64,000 bases of DNA, taken from the NCBI GenBank assembly GCA_025403435.1, contig CM046344.1, forward strand, positions 17,453,699 through 17,517,698, given 5' to 3'. Below, piece after piece: positions 11,700 through 23,024 of the stretch. Numbering within the stretch: position 1 is the first letter of the stretch; every line of letters starts with the position of its first letter. A program made the translations under genes and the position numbers. The stretch is from Artocarpus heterophyllus. Taxonomy: Eukaryota > Streptophyta > Magnoliopsida > Rosales > Moraceae. The notes below the pieces were generated by a model that saw only the letters and a program-made list of their open reading frames with translations, had not been told where the DNA came from and did no database searches.

Positions 11700-11864
11700 T
11701 ACTCATTTATAATAAGCAAAAGACAAGGAATGTAGCCGTGCGGAATGCACAAATTATTCAAGTAAAGAAAAAGACAGAAACAGATGAAAAAAAGTCTTGA
11801 TTAACAAACACTCAACTTTTAGGAAGAAAAATAGCACTCTGATGTCACGTTATCATGATTGGTT
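11700..11864 (-). other. PDC 3' untranslated region and possible poly(A) site
   Basis: Minus-strand sequence after the PDC stop. An AATAAT near 11753-11758 is a possible near-upstream polyadenylation element. The transcript end cannot be fixed from sequence alone. Confidence 0.4.
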
Positions 11865-14800
11865 TCACTGAGGATTTGGTGGGCGACTGTTGGCAGCGGA
11901 GATCCTTGAGCCCCATTCAAGAAGCTCTTTGCTTGTATCATCCTTGTGAACAATCACCTCAATGAAGCACAGAGAGTCCTTCTTGTCCCCAGTTGCTGTC
12001 TCAATTGCCTCAATCAGCTCCTCTTCACATAGAACCTGCAAAGAAAGTTTGCAACAATTTGTCAGTTAAAAATCAAGCATTACCTTTTTAAGAGTATCAA
12101 TATTGACAGAAAAATGATGCTCACCTTGGCAGTCCAGCACTTGCCTTCTCCATTATGAATGGCATCGACCAAGGCGGTGTAGTTCCAGTTCTTGATCACA
12201 TTGTAAGGTCCGTCATGGATCTCTACTTCGATGGTGTATCCACCATTGTTTATAAGGAAAATGATGGTCCTCTGCTCGTTTCGCAGCATTGTTGACACAT
12301 CTTGAGCGGTTACCTACGAGGCAATTGATAATAAAGACTTTTTGACCACAAAAAGAAGGTAACCAAAAGTATGTAGTTGTGGTTGTGGTAAACATCTTTT
12401 ATTAAAAATGAAAAAAAAAGGAAAAAGAAAGGGAAGATTTTAAGTAGAATGTTCTGCAATTTAAAACTCTAGGACAATAATGCTATGCTGCAGAAAGTTA
12501 CAACCACTGGTGATTAAGCGTTTGCAATTTCATATCAATAAACACACATTGTAACAAGTTTTTGTACATCGAAAAACATAGTTCCTATTGATGTAGCTGA
12601 CTTCGAAAGATTTCAAGAGAAAATGAATCAATGAATACCTGGAAGCTTCCATCACCAATGCAAGCAATCACTCGTTTCTCGGGAACCGCCTGTGCATACC
12701 CCAGAGTAGCTCCAACTGACCAACCAATTGATCCATATTGCATTTGGAACTCATGCCTAAAAACCCCATTTTCAAAGTTCTAGTCAGAACATACATTCCC
12801 GTACCCAAAACTTAGCAAGAAATAAGAATCCTTCTTATTTTACTTACCCGCAACCCTGTGGCAACTTAAGCTTCTGGCAGTTGAACCACGAGTCCCCGGT
12901 CTCGGCAATCACAGCAGTCTCACTTGACAGCAGTTTCTGAATATGTTGAAACAGAACATTAACTCTCAAAGGCTCCTTAGGCTGACTTTGAGGAGGGCGT
13001 CCTTCAGGAACAAAGATCCTGTGGTAGTTTTCATAGGCAGTAGTGTTACGCTTTAGCCTCTTCACAAGTGCTCTGAGGAAATCTTTCATCAGAACACAGC
13101 CAAAAGCAGGGCCATTAGCAATTGTCACCCGATCGGGCTGCAAAATAATCGCCTTCTCCTTCTTCAGAAGAAGGGAGTACCCAACAGAACTCTGGTCAGT
13201 GAAGATGGGCCCCGCAAAGAGGTAAGCATCAGCGGACTCCACAATTTCGGCACAGAAGGCAGTGCTGACAGCGCCCCAATAAGTTCCAATGAAATGTGGG
13301 TGGTGCTCAGGGACAAGCCCTTTGGCTGATGGCAGCACGGCAAGAGCATAACCGCAAGCGTCAGCGAGTTCCACAAACGCATCGGATGCGTGAGCAACTC
13401 GCAGCTTAGGACCACCCACCAGAACAGGCTTGACAGCCTTGTTCAAGAATTCTGCTACGGCCTCAACTGCAGCCTCTAATCCCAACTGATTACTCAATCT
13501 GCATCAAAGAGAGTCATGCAAAAAAAATAATTATTAGTTAAAGCTACAAATCTTAGCTCAATTTGAAATAATATTTTCTCAATAAATCTTGTTGAGAGAG
13601 CTGCAGATTTTACTTGGGAGACAGTGAAAAGGGGACAGGCTCGCGACTGAAAGTAGGATGAGGAATTTCAGGCAAATTACAGCTTATACTGATATAAACA
13701 GGTTTGCTTTCCTTCAAAGCAGTGGAAATGGCGGTGTCGATTTGCTCGTGCGCATCTTCTAGGTTACTCACAACCGCCTAATAAATAACACCAAAGTTCA
13801 ACATAACAAGAAATCAGCAAACTTCACAAAAAACTTCAAAAGAAAGAAAGAATGAATAAAGGAATGAAAAAACAAGGATAGCATTACAAACAATGTACAT
13901 CATTTTCATCTTTTCTCCTCGAAAATAACGGCTGTTTGGCTGAGGGTTCCCACCACAAACTCAGCTATGAACAGTGTAATACTCTCACAAGCTACAGTAA
14001 CAAAAAAAAAATTATTACAGTATAAAGCACTCACATACTACAATAAAAGTAGTTCTAAGCAACGGTTTCCACCACCTTTTTAAACACTCTATCAAAGAAG
14101 CAAAACACAAAAAGCATAAACAAAAACACGTCCCACCACTTTCTATTTAAAGCTAGAAAATGAAAAGGCAAAAGTCATTCATGCTAATGATGTCTATGAT
14201 ATGAATTATATGCCAACTACAAGATCCACACATAACTTGTACTCGAATTATTTTTTTTAAAAAAAAACTTCATGGTTGACTCAAGATTCAATTGCACAAA
14301 CTCATACGATTATGAGAACAAAAAAACTAAAAGAACCCAAATTTGAAAATTTACAAACCTGATAACAAGTGACGGTTTGAAAGCACCTCAACTCCTGGCT
14401 GAAATCAGGCAGCCCAATAGTGTGGTGAAGAACTCTGTTGGTTCCATAGTCATTGGAGTTAGGCCCTCCCACAACGCAAATCACAGGCAAGTTCTCGCTG
14501 TAAGCCCCGGCGATGGCGTTGAGCACGCTCAGACCGCCGACGGTGAAAGTCACGACGCACGCTCCGACGCCACGCGCCCGCGCGTAGCCATCGGCGGCGT
14601 AGCCGGCGTTGAGTTCGTTGCAGCAGCCAATGTTGTTGAGTCCGGGCTCGGCGATTAGGTGGTCGAGGAGGGTGAGGTTGAAGTCGCCGGGGACGGTGAA
14701 GACGTCGGTCACGCCGACCTGGACGAGCCGACTTGCCAGGTGGCGGCCTAGAGTGGCCTCTGACGAGGTGAAGACGGTGGAGGGAATAGAGGAGGAGGAG

Positions 14801-14892
14801 TCTTGGAAGGTGCAAACGGCGACGTTTGGTGGGCAACCAATGTCGTTCCTTGCAGGCTTGCATGCGTCCATCGCTCCTATCTTAGTGTCCAT
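11865..14892 (-). CDS. PDC: Pyruvate decarboxylase, six exons, apparently intact
   Basis: Thiamine-diphosphate enzyme of the cytosol that decarboxylates pyruvate to acetaldehyde, which alcohol dehydrogenase then reduces; plants use it chiefly under low oxygen. Coding exons: 14892-14359, 13777-13614, 13498-12848, 12756-12639, 12313-12125, 12035-11865 (stop TGA 11867-11865). Every intron is GT-AG, phases agree, and the total is 1827 nt or 608 aa, normal for plant PDC. Visible sites: VPGDFN at 68-72, catalytic E93 in CNEL, paired H156-H157, the diphosphate motif GDG at 484-486 with NN at 511-512 (24 residues between), and E518. The first 40 residues are the variable plant extension with no clear targeting signal. 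I chose the first ATG, which gives a typical N terminus. No stop or frameshift was seen. Intron 1 (581 bp) carries a MITE. Confidence 0.96.
13930..14091. mobile_element. Decayed MITE in PDC intron 1 (TTTGGC family, copy 2)
   Basis: GCTGTTTGGCTGAGGGTTCCC opens it and TTTTTAAACACTCT closes it, a worn version of the AGAGTGTTTGGCTA repeats of the copy at 18717. The interior shares ACAGTGTAATACTCTCACA and ACTACAATAAAAGTAG with its relatives. It makes up over a quarter of intron 1. Confidence 0.6.
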
Positions 14893-15095
14893 GGATAGTT
14901 GAACGTTGAAGCGTGTGTGTGCCTGTGGCTTTTTTTTTTTTTTTTTTTGGTGAAATGGGTTGAAAAGATTTTTTTCTTTTTCCTTGTAGACGTGATCACG
15001 AGACTGTTTGTGTTGTGGGAAAAATGTGCAGAGAAAGAGGGAAAAAAAAAGTGTGTATGGTTGTGGGATTGTTTTGATAGTTGTGAGTGTGATGA
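14893..15095 (-). other. PDC 5' untranslated region
   Basis: Between the start codon and the inferred transcription start about 30 bp below the TATA box. On the coding strand it is rich in C, A and T, with a long A run opposite the plus-strand T tract at 14931-14948 and several pyrimidine stretches. The start site is inferred, not observed. Confidence 0.5.
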
Positions 15096-15120
15096 TGAAA
15101 TTATAGTTTTGGGTGGGGGG

Positions 15121-15130
15121 AGTTTTATAG
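15121..15130 (-). promoter_or_regulatory. TATA box of the PDC promoter
   Basis: Minus strand reads CTATAAAACT followed by a C-rich stretch, a canonical plant core promoter roughly 230 bp upstream of the start codon. The sequence upstream to about 15300 is not repetitive. Confidence 0.65.
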
Positions 15131-15417
15131 GGTGGAAAAGTGTGGAAGATGCCGGGGTGGTTTTTGTAAAAAGAGAGGCTTGGAGAAGAAGCGGTTGGTG
15201 TCTGTGGATTTTCGTACTGGTTTTTGTGTTATTGGGGAGTAATGTTTTAATATTATACAAGTCTTGCGAATCAAGCATGTGATTCATGAGGAAAGAATTA
15301 AAACAAAACTGGTGTCAAATTAATTGCGGGTTATTGTACGAGGAGGACCACACGTACCCAAAAGACTACTACTCAAATGCTGGAAAGTTTGTAGAATGTA
15401 ATCAAACATGGCGAGAG

Positions 15418-15552
15418 ACCAAGGCTGGCTCAGTTGGCAAGAGCCCAGTTACCTGACACAATGGTCTTGGTCTCCCGTTTGGGTCTCGAAGGGGTGAAAA
15501 TTAAATCCCACAATCCCCTAAAAAGAAGGTTAAAATTTTTTTTTTTTTTTTT
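15418..15552 (+). mobile_element. Possible tRNA-derived SINE
   Basis: AAGGCTGGCTCAGTTGGCAAGAGCC resembles a tRNA-like Pol III A box and the unit ends in a run of T. The B box (GGTCTCGAA) is a poor match and no target duplication was found, so this is tentative. Confidence 0.35.
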
Positions 15553-15572
15553 AAAAATATATATATATAGAC

Positions 15573-15708
15573 GGAGTTTGATAGGTCATAATTTGGACTA
15601 TTTTTCAGTTATAAATAGTATAAAGTTCTCACATGCTACAATAACAATAAAAAAATCACTATAATATAAAACTCCACATATTATAATAAACCATTTTGTC
15701 AAACAGCC
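15573..15708. mobile_element. Decayed MITE, TTTGGC family, copy 3
   Basis: GGAGTTTGATAGGTC at the left and TTTTGTCAAACAGCC at the right are degenerate inverted ends; the interior has the family words CTCACATGCTACAATAA and AATCACTATAATATAAAACTC. It lies about 440 bp upstream of the PDC TATA box. Confidence 0.6.
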
Positions 15709-16711
15709 TAATATAACAAGTCATGCAATACAATAAACCATAAAATTTTTGCGTCTCTTTTTTTACACATTTTTGGCGTTCAAAAACACTTGCTTTGCTT
15801 GATCATCGATAATTTTGCACTAAAGAGTAAAATTGAGACCTTGGGTTTGAACTTTTCACTTCAAGTTTAGGGGGAAAAAAAAAAAAGACATTTCTTTGAT
15901 TGTGATGTCACCTTTTTTTAATAAAACCGTAACGTCACTTTTGGCCCAAAAAAAATCTCAAGTTATGTGCACATGGCTGCATACGCTGGCCATCATATTA
16001 CAGTATATTTACAAAACATTATTTTCTTTGGCCAAGGAGAAAACCAAAGTTTGGTTTTATAACAAAACTTTCCAGTTTTGTTTTTTGATGTTTCGTTTTT
16101 GTTTTTTTGTTTTTTTTTTGTTTTTGTTTTTGTTTTTTTTTTTTGTGAATTGTGACACTTGCTAGTTATCTAAGATAGAACAATGGGTTTGTTGAAATTT
16201 AATCTTCTTTTGTGTGTGTGTGTGTACCTTTAATTAAATGAGAGTGAACCAACTAGATGTGAATTGTAGTCACTTTTTTTTCTTCTTTTTTTTTTTTTTG
16301 GACAAAAGTGATTTTTAAGCCTGCTCTTATTAGCATTGAGGTTTGCTAAATGGCAAAATGTGATCTTTTTTTAGGATAATAAAAAAAGGTTCAAGACCAT
16401 ATTAGTATGTTAAACATTCATGATTAATATATGTAGAGTTGGTCTCCTTCAAAAAAAAAAATGTAAAAGTCCCTATAAAAGATGACAAAATAAAAATAAA
16501 ACATATGATATGAGAAACATGTCAGTTTCATCACAACATGAAATTTTGCTCACCATTATTGTACATCAACCACTTCGGTCTTTGTTATCCCCCTCCATAA
16601 ACAAATTAAAAAGAAAGGCGAAAAAACCCTTGAGCTTTGCCTAACCAGTAAGGTTAATTTTTTTAGTCATTTGACTAATTGTTAACGGCCTAAGTTATGA
16701 GCAACCATAAT
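15709..16711. other. Unassigned AT-rich spacer with T tracts and a GT microsatellite
   Basis: No gene or transposon recognised. Holds long T-rich tracts (16077-16144 and 16265-16300) and a short (GT)n near 16212-16226. Confidence 0.5.
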
Positions 16712-17516
16712 TTTAACGCCCCTAAGTGAGGTTAGTAGTATTTAGTAAATATAAATAAATTTTACAATATCATTTCAAACTTTTAAACAGTCTTCATGGG
16801 CCTTTAAAATAGGACAGAACAAGAATATATTTAAAATTTCAATCCACAGTTTAGTGTAGCACCAAATTAAAAGTACAATCATAATCATTATTATACAGTT
16901 CCCACTCATTAGATAATTTAACACAGTCAACACTACAGTTTAAGAGTTTTACATGATCAAGAGAAATATATATATAAAACTAAAAGAAACTCCGACACGT
17001 CACAGGCAACGTTATCGTCTTCTCCTCGTTGGATTGATTATACTAAACTCCACCTAAGAGGTAAAAAAAAGGGGATGAGCATCGACATATACAGTAGGAA
17101 AACCGTTACCCACCTTTAGGTTTTATTATTTATCGTATTAACGCCTGCATAGTTAGTTTATTATACAACAATATTATTTATTTCATAACAATCCTATTAT
17201 ATTCATATCTTCTAGATACCCTATAATAAATCTTACTATGTTTCTATAACATATATATAATTCATAATTAAATAATGTTTTTCAGTATCTACAACGAAAT
17301 TAAGAATAACGTCTCTCTACTCAATGTAACCCTGAAGGGCGCGCTTGATAACTCAAAAGCTAACGGTCCAATAGTTGTCAAGTAAGGAGACATCCAGTGT
17401 TGGATCTCCACCAAGATGTTTCTTACATAATGTGTTCTAAGACTTTAGACCCAATAGAGCGCCAACACCTCCCCTATTTACCTTTTAGGGTATACATGTC
17501 TCAGGATGTAACCGCC
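16712..17516 (-). repeat. Distal part of Tekay-type LTR-A
   Basis: Matches the LTR at 62819-63562 word by word in places: TAACGCCCCTAAG at the end, CACCTTTAGGTT, GCGCTTGA, CTCCACCAAGATG, TTTTACC/TTTAGGGTATAC, GATGTAACCG. The terminal TG has mutated to TT. Confidence 0.7.
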
Positions 17517-19878
17517 TGATGAGACTGTAAAAGTGCACATTTTCTAAGGATAAAATAATTTGTTTATGCTTTCATTTCTTATTAAATCCTCTAATTAATA
17601 GCATTTTTCTGTTAATATGTATTTTTGTGTCTTAGTATGTAAATGTATTTAAAAATATATTTTTAATTTGTTTTTATATTTAACAATATTTTTTATAATT
17701 TTTGGAGTCGTTTCAGTATGCTAAATATGTGTTTAGTTGTAAATAGTCACAATCGTAGAAATAATATAGTGTGATATTATTTCTAGTCTTAAAGTATCTG
17801 TAAATAAGTTTTAAGTTTGTAAATATGTTCTATTATATTTTTAGTAATTTTTAAAAATATTTCTAAGTTTTAAAAATTATATCTGTATCAAATAAAAAAA
17901 AACTAAAAATTGTAGAAGTTTATAATTATTTTTGTGTGTTTAATTATTAATTATTGTAAATATTCTGTTTGCAAAAAAATTAATTTTAGTGTGTCTATGA
18001 ATTTTATATTTAAAATTTAGAGAAAAAACAAAATAAAGCGGAGCAAAAAAGGCAAAACAGACCTAAAATGTACAAGAAATCAAAAGAAATAAAAAATAAA
18101 AGAAGAAGCCATGTGGCAGCCTCTGGAATGTCCGATCGCGCCGCCTAGACAATCCATCGGCAAGCGTGTTCGCCACGTACCAGTCTCGAAATTCGGTGCG
18201 CCGGTCTGCATGTACGAACTGGTCAGGATCCGTTAGATCGTCATAGTAGACTCATCCAACAGCCACAATCAGTCCTGGCGGTCCCGCGCAGCTTTTACGT
18301 GATCTCAGCGGTGCTTCTAGCCAGGGAACAGAAATCCGAAGGCCTACCTTCGTCAGTCCCATACGCGCATGACGTTGGATCCCAAACCCTGACAGGCACA
18401 CTAAAGAAAGCTGAATCACGTGAAAAGAATAAGGAAAAAAAAAAAAATCAATCAACATTCTGTTAGGTTGGGCGGCAATCCGAGAAAAAAAGAAAAGAAA
18501 AAATAAATAAAAAATAAAAAAATCAATTAATCAGCTCCCGCTGATCCTCAATAATTTGAGCGGCTGATTAAACAAATAAAAAAATAAATAAAATAAAAAT
18601 AATTAATAAAATATTAATAAAAAATTAATAAAAAATACTTTCTTACCTATACATATGAACAGCCCCATTCCTTCAGATTTCTCACGCCTCCTCAGGGCCT
18701 TTTGGCCTATATTTTGAGAGTGTTTGGCTAAAAGTAGTGTGAATCACAAACTTAGTAATAAATAATATAAATTTTTTTACATATTACAGTAAAAAAATTG
18801 CTATAATGTAAAATTCTCATATGCTTTAGTAAAAACGGTTCCCACCATTAGCCAAACACTCTATTTATTTGCTGAGTCTAACTTAGCGTTCTTTCCTTAA
18901 GGAGAAGATGCTACTAGAACATTCTTTCGACCTTATAAAAAATAATAAAATAATATCTAAATTAGTGTAGAAAGTCTAGTGATGCATAGTACTCTAATAT
19001 GTATTTTATCTTTATATATGTGTTATGATGCTTATGCTTTCATGGAATAAATTATATTTTTTAAGTTTTTAATAATTATTGTTAATGTTGTTATGCTGCT
19101 CAATTCTAGCATAAATTTAGTCATGCTTTCTTTAATAATAATAAAATAATTATGCTGCTCAATTCTAACATAAATTCTAGCATAAATTTAATTGTGTTGC
19201 ATAATTAATACAAATAATACTAAAATCATGCTCGTTTATTCAGTTGACTTTTTGTTGCATTATAGACATAGACTGACACAACAAATACTTGGTAATTCTT
19301 AATTTATTGTCAACAGATGATAGCATAGTGTATTCTTAAATCATTTAATAAGATGAGATGCTGCTAGAATTAACGCAAAAATTTATTCCATTTAAATATA
19401 TTAAATTTGTTATTATCTTTTTTATCTTAAAATTATGTCAATTATAATTGCAGTGACAACGATTATAATTTTAATAATTAGTGCATCAAATCATTAGTAA
19501 GAGATGATTAGTTTGTTGCTTTTTATAAAAAGACCCTTGCTGCATTATGGTTTGTAGTACTTGCAATTAACGAGAAAAGATATAATCAAATGTTTTAAAT
19601 AAATGTTTCTTTAGAGCTAAAATTCCATATCAGTGATAAAACATACAAGGGATTCTCAAAACTTCACAATTTTAATTTTATGTTTTAAATTTTAAAGTAA
19701 AAAAATCACAAAAATATTTCTTTTATTTTAAACTTTGTTTTGAAATACCGCTTGCTTTTTTGAACCTTTATTTTTGTCAATCTCCCGAATTACAATTTTT
19801 CACTTCCTTATGAATACAACTACCTTTTTATACTACAAATGTTCGTCGTTTAAGAAAAACATTTTGGGTGACACTCCA
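17517..19878 (+). mobile_element. LTR-like insertion of family X inside the Tekay LTR
   Basis: Starts TGATGAGACTGTAAAA and ends ACACTCCA. Left of it the LTR reads GATGTAACCGCC and right of it CTGTCGCTCTCTTCAC, which together rebuild the continuous order seen at 63553-63575 (GTAACCGTCGCCCTC). CCGCC and CTGTC may be a decayed 5-bp duplication. Its first 1.1 kb is clearly the same family as the minus-strand sequences starting at 39494 and 41896; the second half could not be matched by eye. A TATA-like TATACATA lies near 18649. It contains MITE copy 4. Confidence 0.6.
18717..18862. mobile_element. MITE, TTTGGC family, copy 4 (best preserved ends)
   Basis: 146 bp with perfect 14-bp inverted ends AGAGTGTTTGGCTA / TAGCCAAACACTCT. 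The interior holds ACATATTACAGTAAAAAAATT and TTCTCATATGCTTTAGTAAAAACGG, shared with the other copies. No convincing target duplication, so the superfamily (hAT is possible) is open. Confidence 0.78.
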
Positions 19879-19925
19879 CTGTCGCTCTCTTCACATCTCA
19901 CCGTCCTCTTATATCCTTACCGATA
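19879..19925 (-). repeat. Short middle piece of Tekay LTR-A
   Basis: Continues LTR-A after the family X insertion (TGTCGCTCTCTTCACATCTC), equivalent to 63563-63605, and then meets LTR-B abruptly at about 19926. Confidence 0.55.
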
Positions 19926-21777
19926 TGTGTAGGGAAAATCATTACTCATCTCAAGGTTTTATTCATTCCACATTAAACCTACATGGTTAGTTAGTTTTCA
20001 TCATTATCCAAATTATGAGATTTATTATGATCATATTCTGTGGATACCATAGTTAATCATTACCAAGTTTCATACATATACATATACAATTATTACAATT
20101 CATCATGATTCTTAGGTATCCACATTCAATAGAGTATCACTCAACTCATCGAAACCCAAGTGGGCGCGCTTGACCACCCTCTAAACATTCCAAGGGTGCT
20201 CCGATGAAGGGACATCAAGCCCCGAGTCCTCACCAAGTCGATTCATGTACAGTACGTTCTGAGACTTTCGACCAAAGGAAGCGTCATCACCTCCCCCATA
20301 TTTTACCTTTTAGGGTATTCGTGCCTAAAGACGTAACTGCTGCCCTCTTCACGTCTTACCATTCCTCTATATTCAATCGTTATTTATAGAGTCAGTTTTC
20401 CTAACCATGCTTCTCAATTTACAGCAACATGTGTCAAATCATTATGTTCCTCGCTATACAATACTGGATGAGTTCCACATCATCATGTTATATATATAAT
20501 CATATACATTTAAAATATCATATACATATATTACAACATAAAACAACCAAATTTTAATTTACTAAAACCTCATTAAAGATGAGTAATAGAATCCTTACCT
20601 CTTTGCAAAGTATCCACCAATAATTTTCAGATTACATAATTCACCATGTAAGCTCCAAGTATGCTGTTATCCTAGATGTACGCAATAATCACATTTATGT
20701 TTCCCAAAGTTTGGATTCAAATACACAAGTTTTAGATCATTTACTAGCCTCAAAAAGTTGACAATAGTCAAGTTTAAACTTTTGGGTCGGTCTGCAGATA
20801 AACTGTATTCGGCCTACAGAACAAAAATGCTATTTTTGGACTCTCTACCGGCCTACTAGTTACTGTTCATCGGCCTGTCGGTTACTGTTCATCAGCCTAC
20901 CGATACTGTTCATCGGCCTGCAGCCATAAACCCAGAGAAACAGAGTTTCCTCCATTTTTGAGTTTCAAAACTAAATCTGATTCTTTTAAATAATTTTTAA
21001 GTTATAGAAAAGGCATAAAAACCATGGATTAACACAATTAAACACATATAGATTATTCCTTTCAAAATTTTCATGCTCAACAAATAAATCTAAACTCAAA
21101 AATCAAAACTTTTTAAAACTAGCTGTAAAACTCATTTTAAGCCAAGATCTAGAGAAATCAAGCTTTAAGAACATTGTATAATTACCTACAAACATCAAGC
21201 ACATGTTTTTTTCATCACAATTCTTGTGCCAAAATACAACTTAAAATTAAAGTTAAAGTTTTAAAAACCTAACCTTAAAACTTAGCTTAAAAGTCTTGGA
21301 AATGCTTAAAAGTCTTTGGTTCTTTCTCTAATATTTATGGCTGCCTTAGAGAGAGTTTTTGTTGTGTGTTTTGTGTCAAAATGAAAGAGGAAGGAGAAGA
21401 TAAAGTAAGAAGAAGAAACGTGAGAGAAGAAGATTGAGAGGCTGAAAAGAAAACAAATCATTGAAGGGAGGAAACATGGTAGTTGAAGGTAGGTAGCATT
21501 TTGGAGGTAGATGGCTTCTTGGAAGTAGAGACGGTAGGTATACCATACTCTTCTTCAGAGACTTTAGATCATATAATGCTAAATAGTATTTTTGTAATTA
21601 ATTAGAAGTTTTAGGACATTTTGGTCAATATACTAAATAGGTATAGGAAATTTTAGGAAATTTTAAAAAATAGAAATAAATATTATGAAATAGATATTAA
21701 ATGAAACAAATTTTTAATTGGTATACTAATAATTAATTTAATTACTATAATACTCGTTAGGAAAATAACGGGTGTCA
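19926..21777 (-). repeat. Tekay-type LTR-B nested in LTR-A, 3' end lost
   Basis: Starts on the minus strand at 21777 with TGACACCCGTTATTTTCC. It parallels LTR-C (from about 63150 rightward) with shared AAATCATTACTC, CTACATGGTTAGTT, CCAAGTCGATTC, GTAATAGAATCC and TAAGCTCCAAGT. A minus-strand TATA (TATAAATA, 20383-20390) is conserved in LTR-C near 63600. Its last roughly 330 bp are missing, apparently deleted together with some 190 bp of LTR-A. Confidence 0.7.
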
Positions 21778-23000
21778 TAGTAATAGAATCTCTACTCTTT
21801 GACGAATAATCTACTACTAACTTCTAACTTACAACACCAGCTCCCCACGTAAGCTCTAATCACTTTCTTAAATTTAAGATGCATAAAGATTATAAATTTA
21901 ACTTGAATATTAACTTCATAATTAGGTCAATTTATTTTATTAGTCTACCTTGTAATTAATATGCTCTAAATATGTATACAAATATCAATACATAATTTAA
22001 TTATAACAAAAATTAAAATTGAACTATACTCGATTCAAAGTGTTTTGAAACGAATTAAAATAAATAAATTTGAAATTTAAAATATTTCAAAATAAATAAT
22101 TAAAATAAGAAGTTTTGTATTTAGGTTGACCTCGGTCTAGTTAAAAATATATATAACAGATGCTATAAATTTGATACAAAATAAGATATAGTCTAGCAAT
22201 TGAATGTAAGGTAAGGTTATAAGAGGTTACAGGCTTAAATTTTTCACCTAGAAATTTCCAAAGAGAACCTAAAATTCTATACCTTTTACTCAAATTCTTG
22301 GTTTCCTAAAGCTTTCTAAGCATAAAAATGATGCATAAACAAATCTACAATCATCATAAACTAATTTCTAATAATTTCCATACTCAAATTATAATTTAGA
22401 TCAAAGTTTGAGTTTTGAAAATCTAACCGCAAAACTTAGCTTAAAAACGTCATTTGATCTTGAAAATCCCCAAGCTTTCTTGATCTATATAAGTTGTGGG
22501 GGTCGTTTTTGTGACTTTTGGTGGAAAAATAGTGAAGTATTGATGTTGGTTTCTTTGGTTTTTCCTTGGTTATGACTATTGTAGGAGGGAGAATGAAAAA
22601 ATAGAGAAAATAAGGAAAAAAAGAAAGCAGGAGAAAGTAAAGAGGTGGAATAAAAAGAAGAAGAAAAAATCAAAAATTTAAAAATTATTCAACATCCCAT
22701 TGAATATGGAATGTTGTCTAGGTATGATAGGAAAACAACAAAAGAGGAGGTGGAAATGAGTCTCTATCAGAGAATTTGATGCATATAATGCCAAATAACA
22801 TTTTGTAACTAAATAAAAGTTCCAAGGGCATTTTAGTGATTTTGAAAAATGGGTGTAGAAAAATTTAGAAAAATTAAAAAAATAGGTAGAATTAATATTA
22901 TGATATGTGTTTTAGACACAAGAAAAATTTACAAAATTTAAATTGGCACACTAATAATTAAATGCAACACAATTATACCCGTTAAAAATAGTAGGTATCA
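21778..23000 (-). repeat. Proximal part of Tekay-type LTR-A
   Basis: Starts on the minus strand at 23000 with TGATACCTACTATTTTTAAC, parallel to the start of LTR-B, and runs to TAATAGAATCTCTACTCTTT (21779-21798), equivalent to 63795 in LTR-C, where LTR-B was inserted. A worn polypurine-like tract lies on its upstream side (23001-23025). Confidence 0.68.
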
Positions 23001-23024
23001 CAGTTCTATCGTTCTTAAAAGAAA

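Noticed and set aside
14459..14902. Arg-rich and other long frames over PDC exon 1
   Set aside because: They are other-frame readings of the GC-rich first exon, whose PDC frame has clear domain motifs.
15418..15492. tRNA gene suggested by GGCTCAGTTGGCAAGAGCC
   Set aside because: No cloverleaf, anticodon arm or proper T-arm GTTCGAAT could be found; listed only as a possible SINE.
20204..20389. Plus-strand 61-codon frame conserved with 63419-63607 (PHQVDSCTVR, DVTxALFTSYH)
   Set aside because: Both lie antisense in the same LTR family, so similarity is expected from LTR homology. The third copy (about 17370-17516) has stops in this frame.
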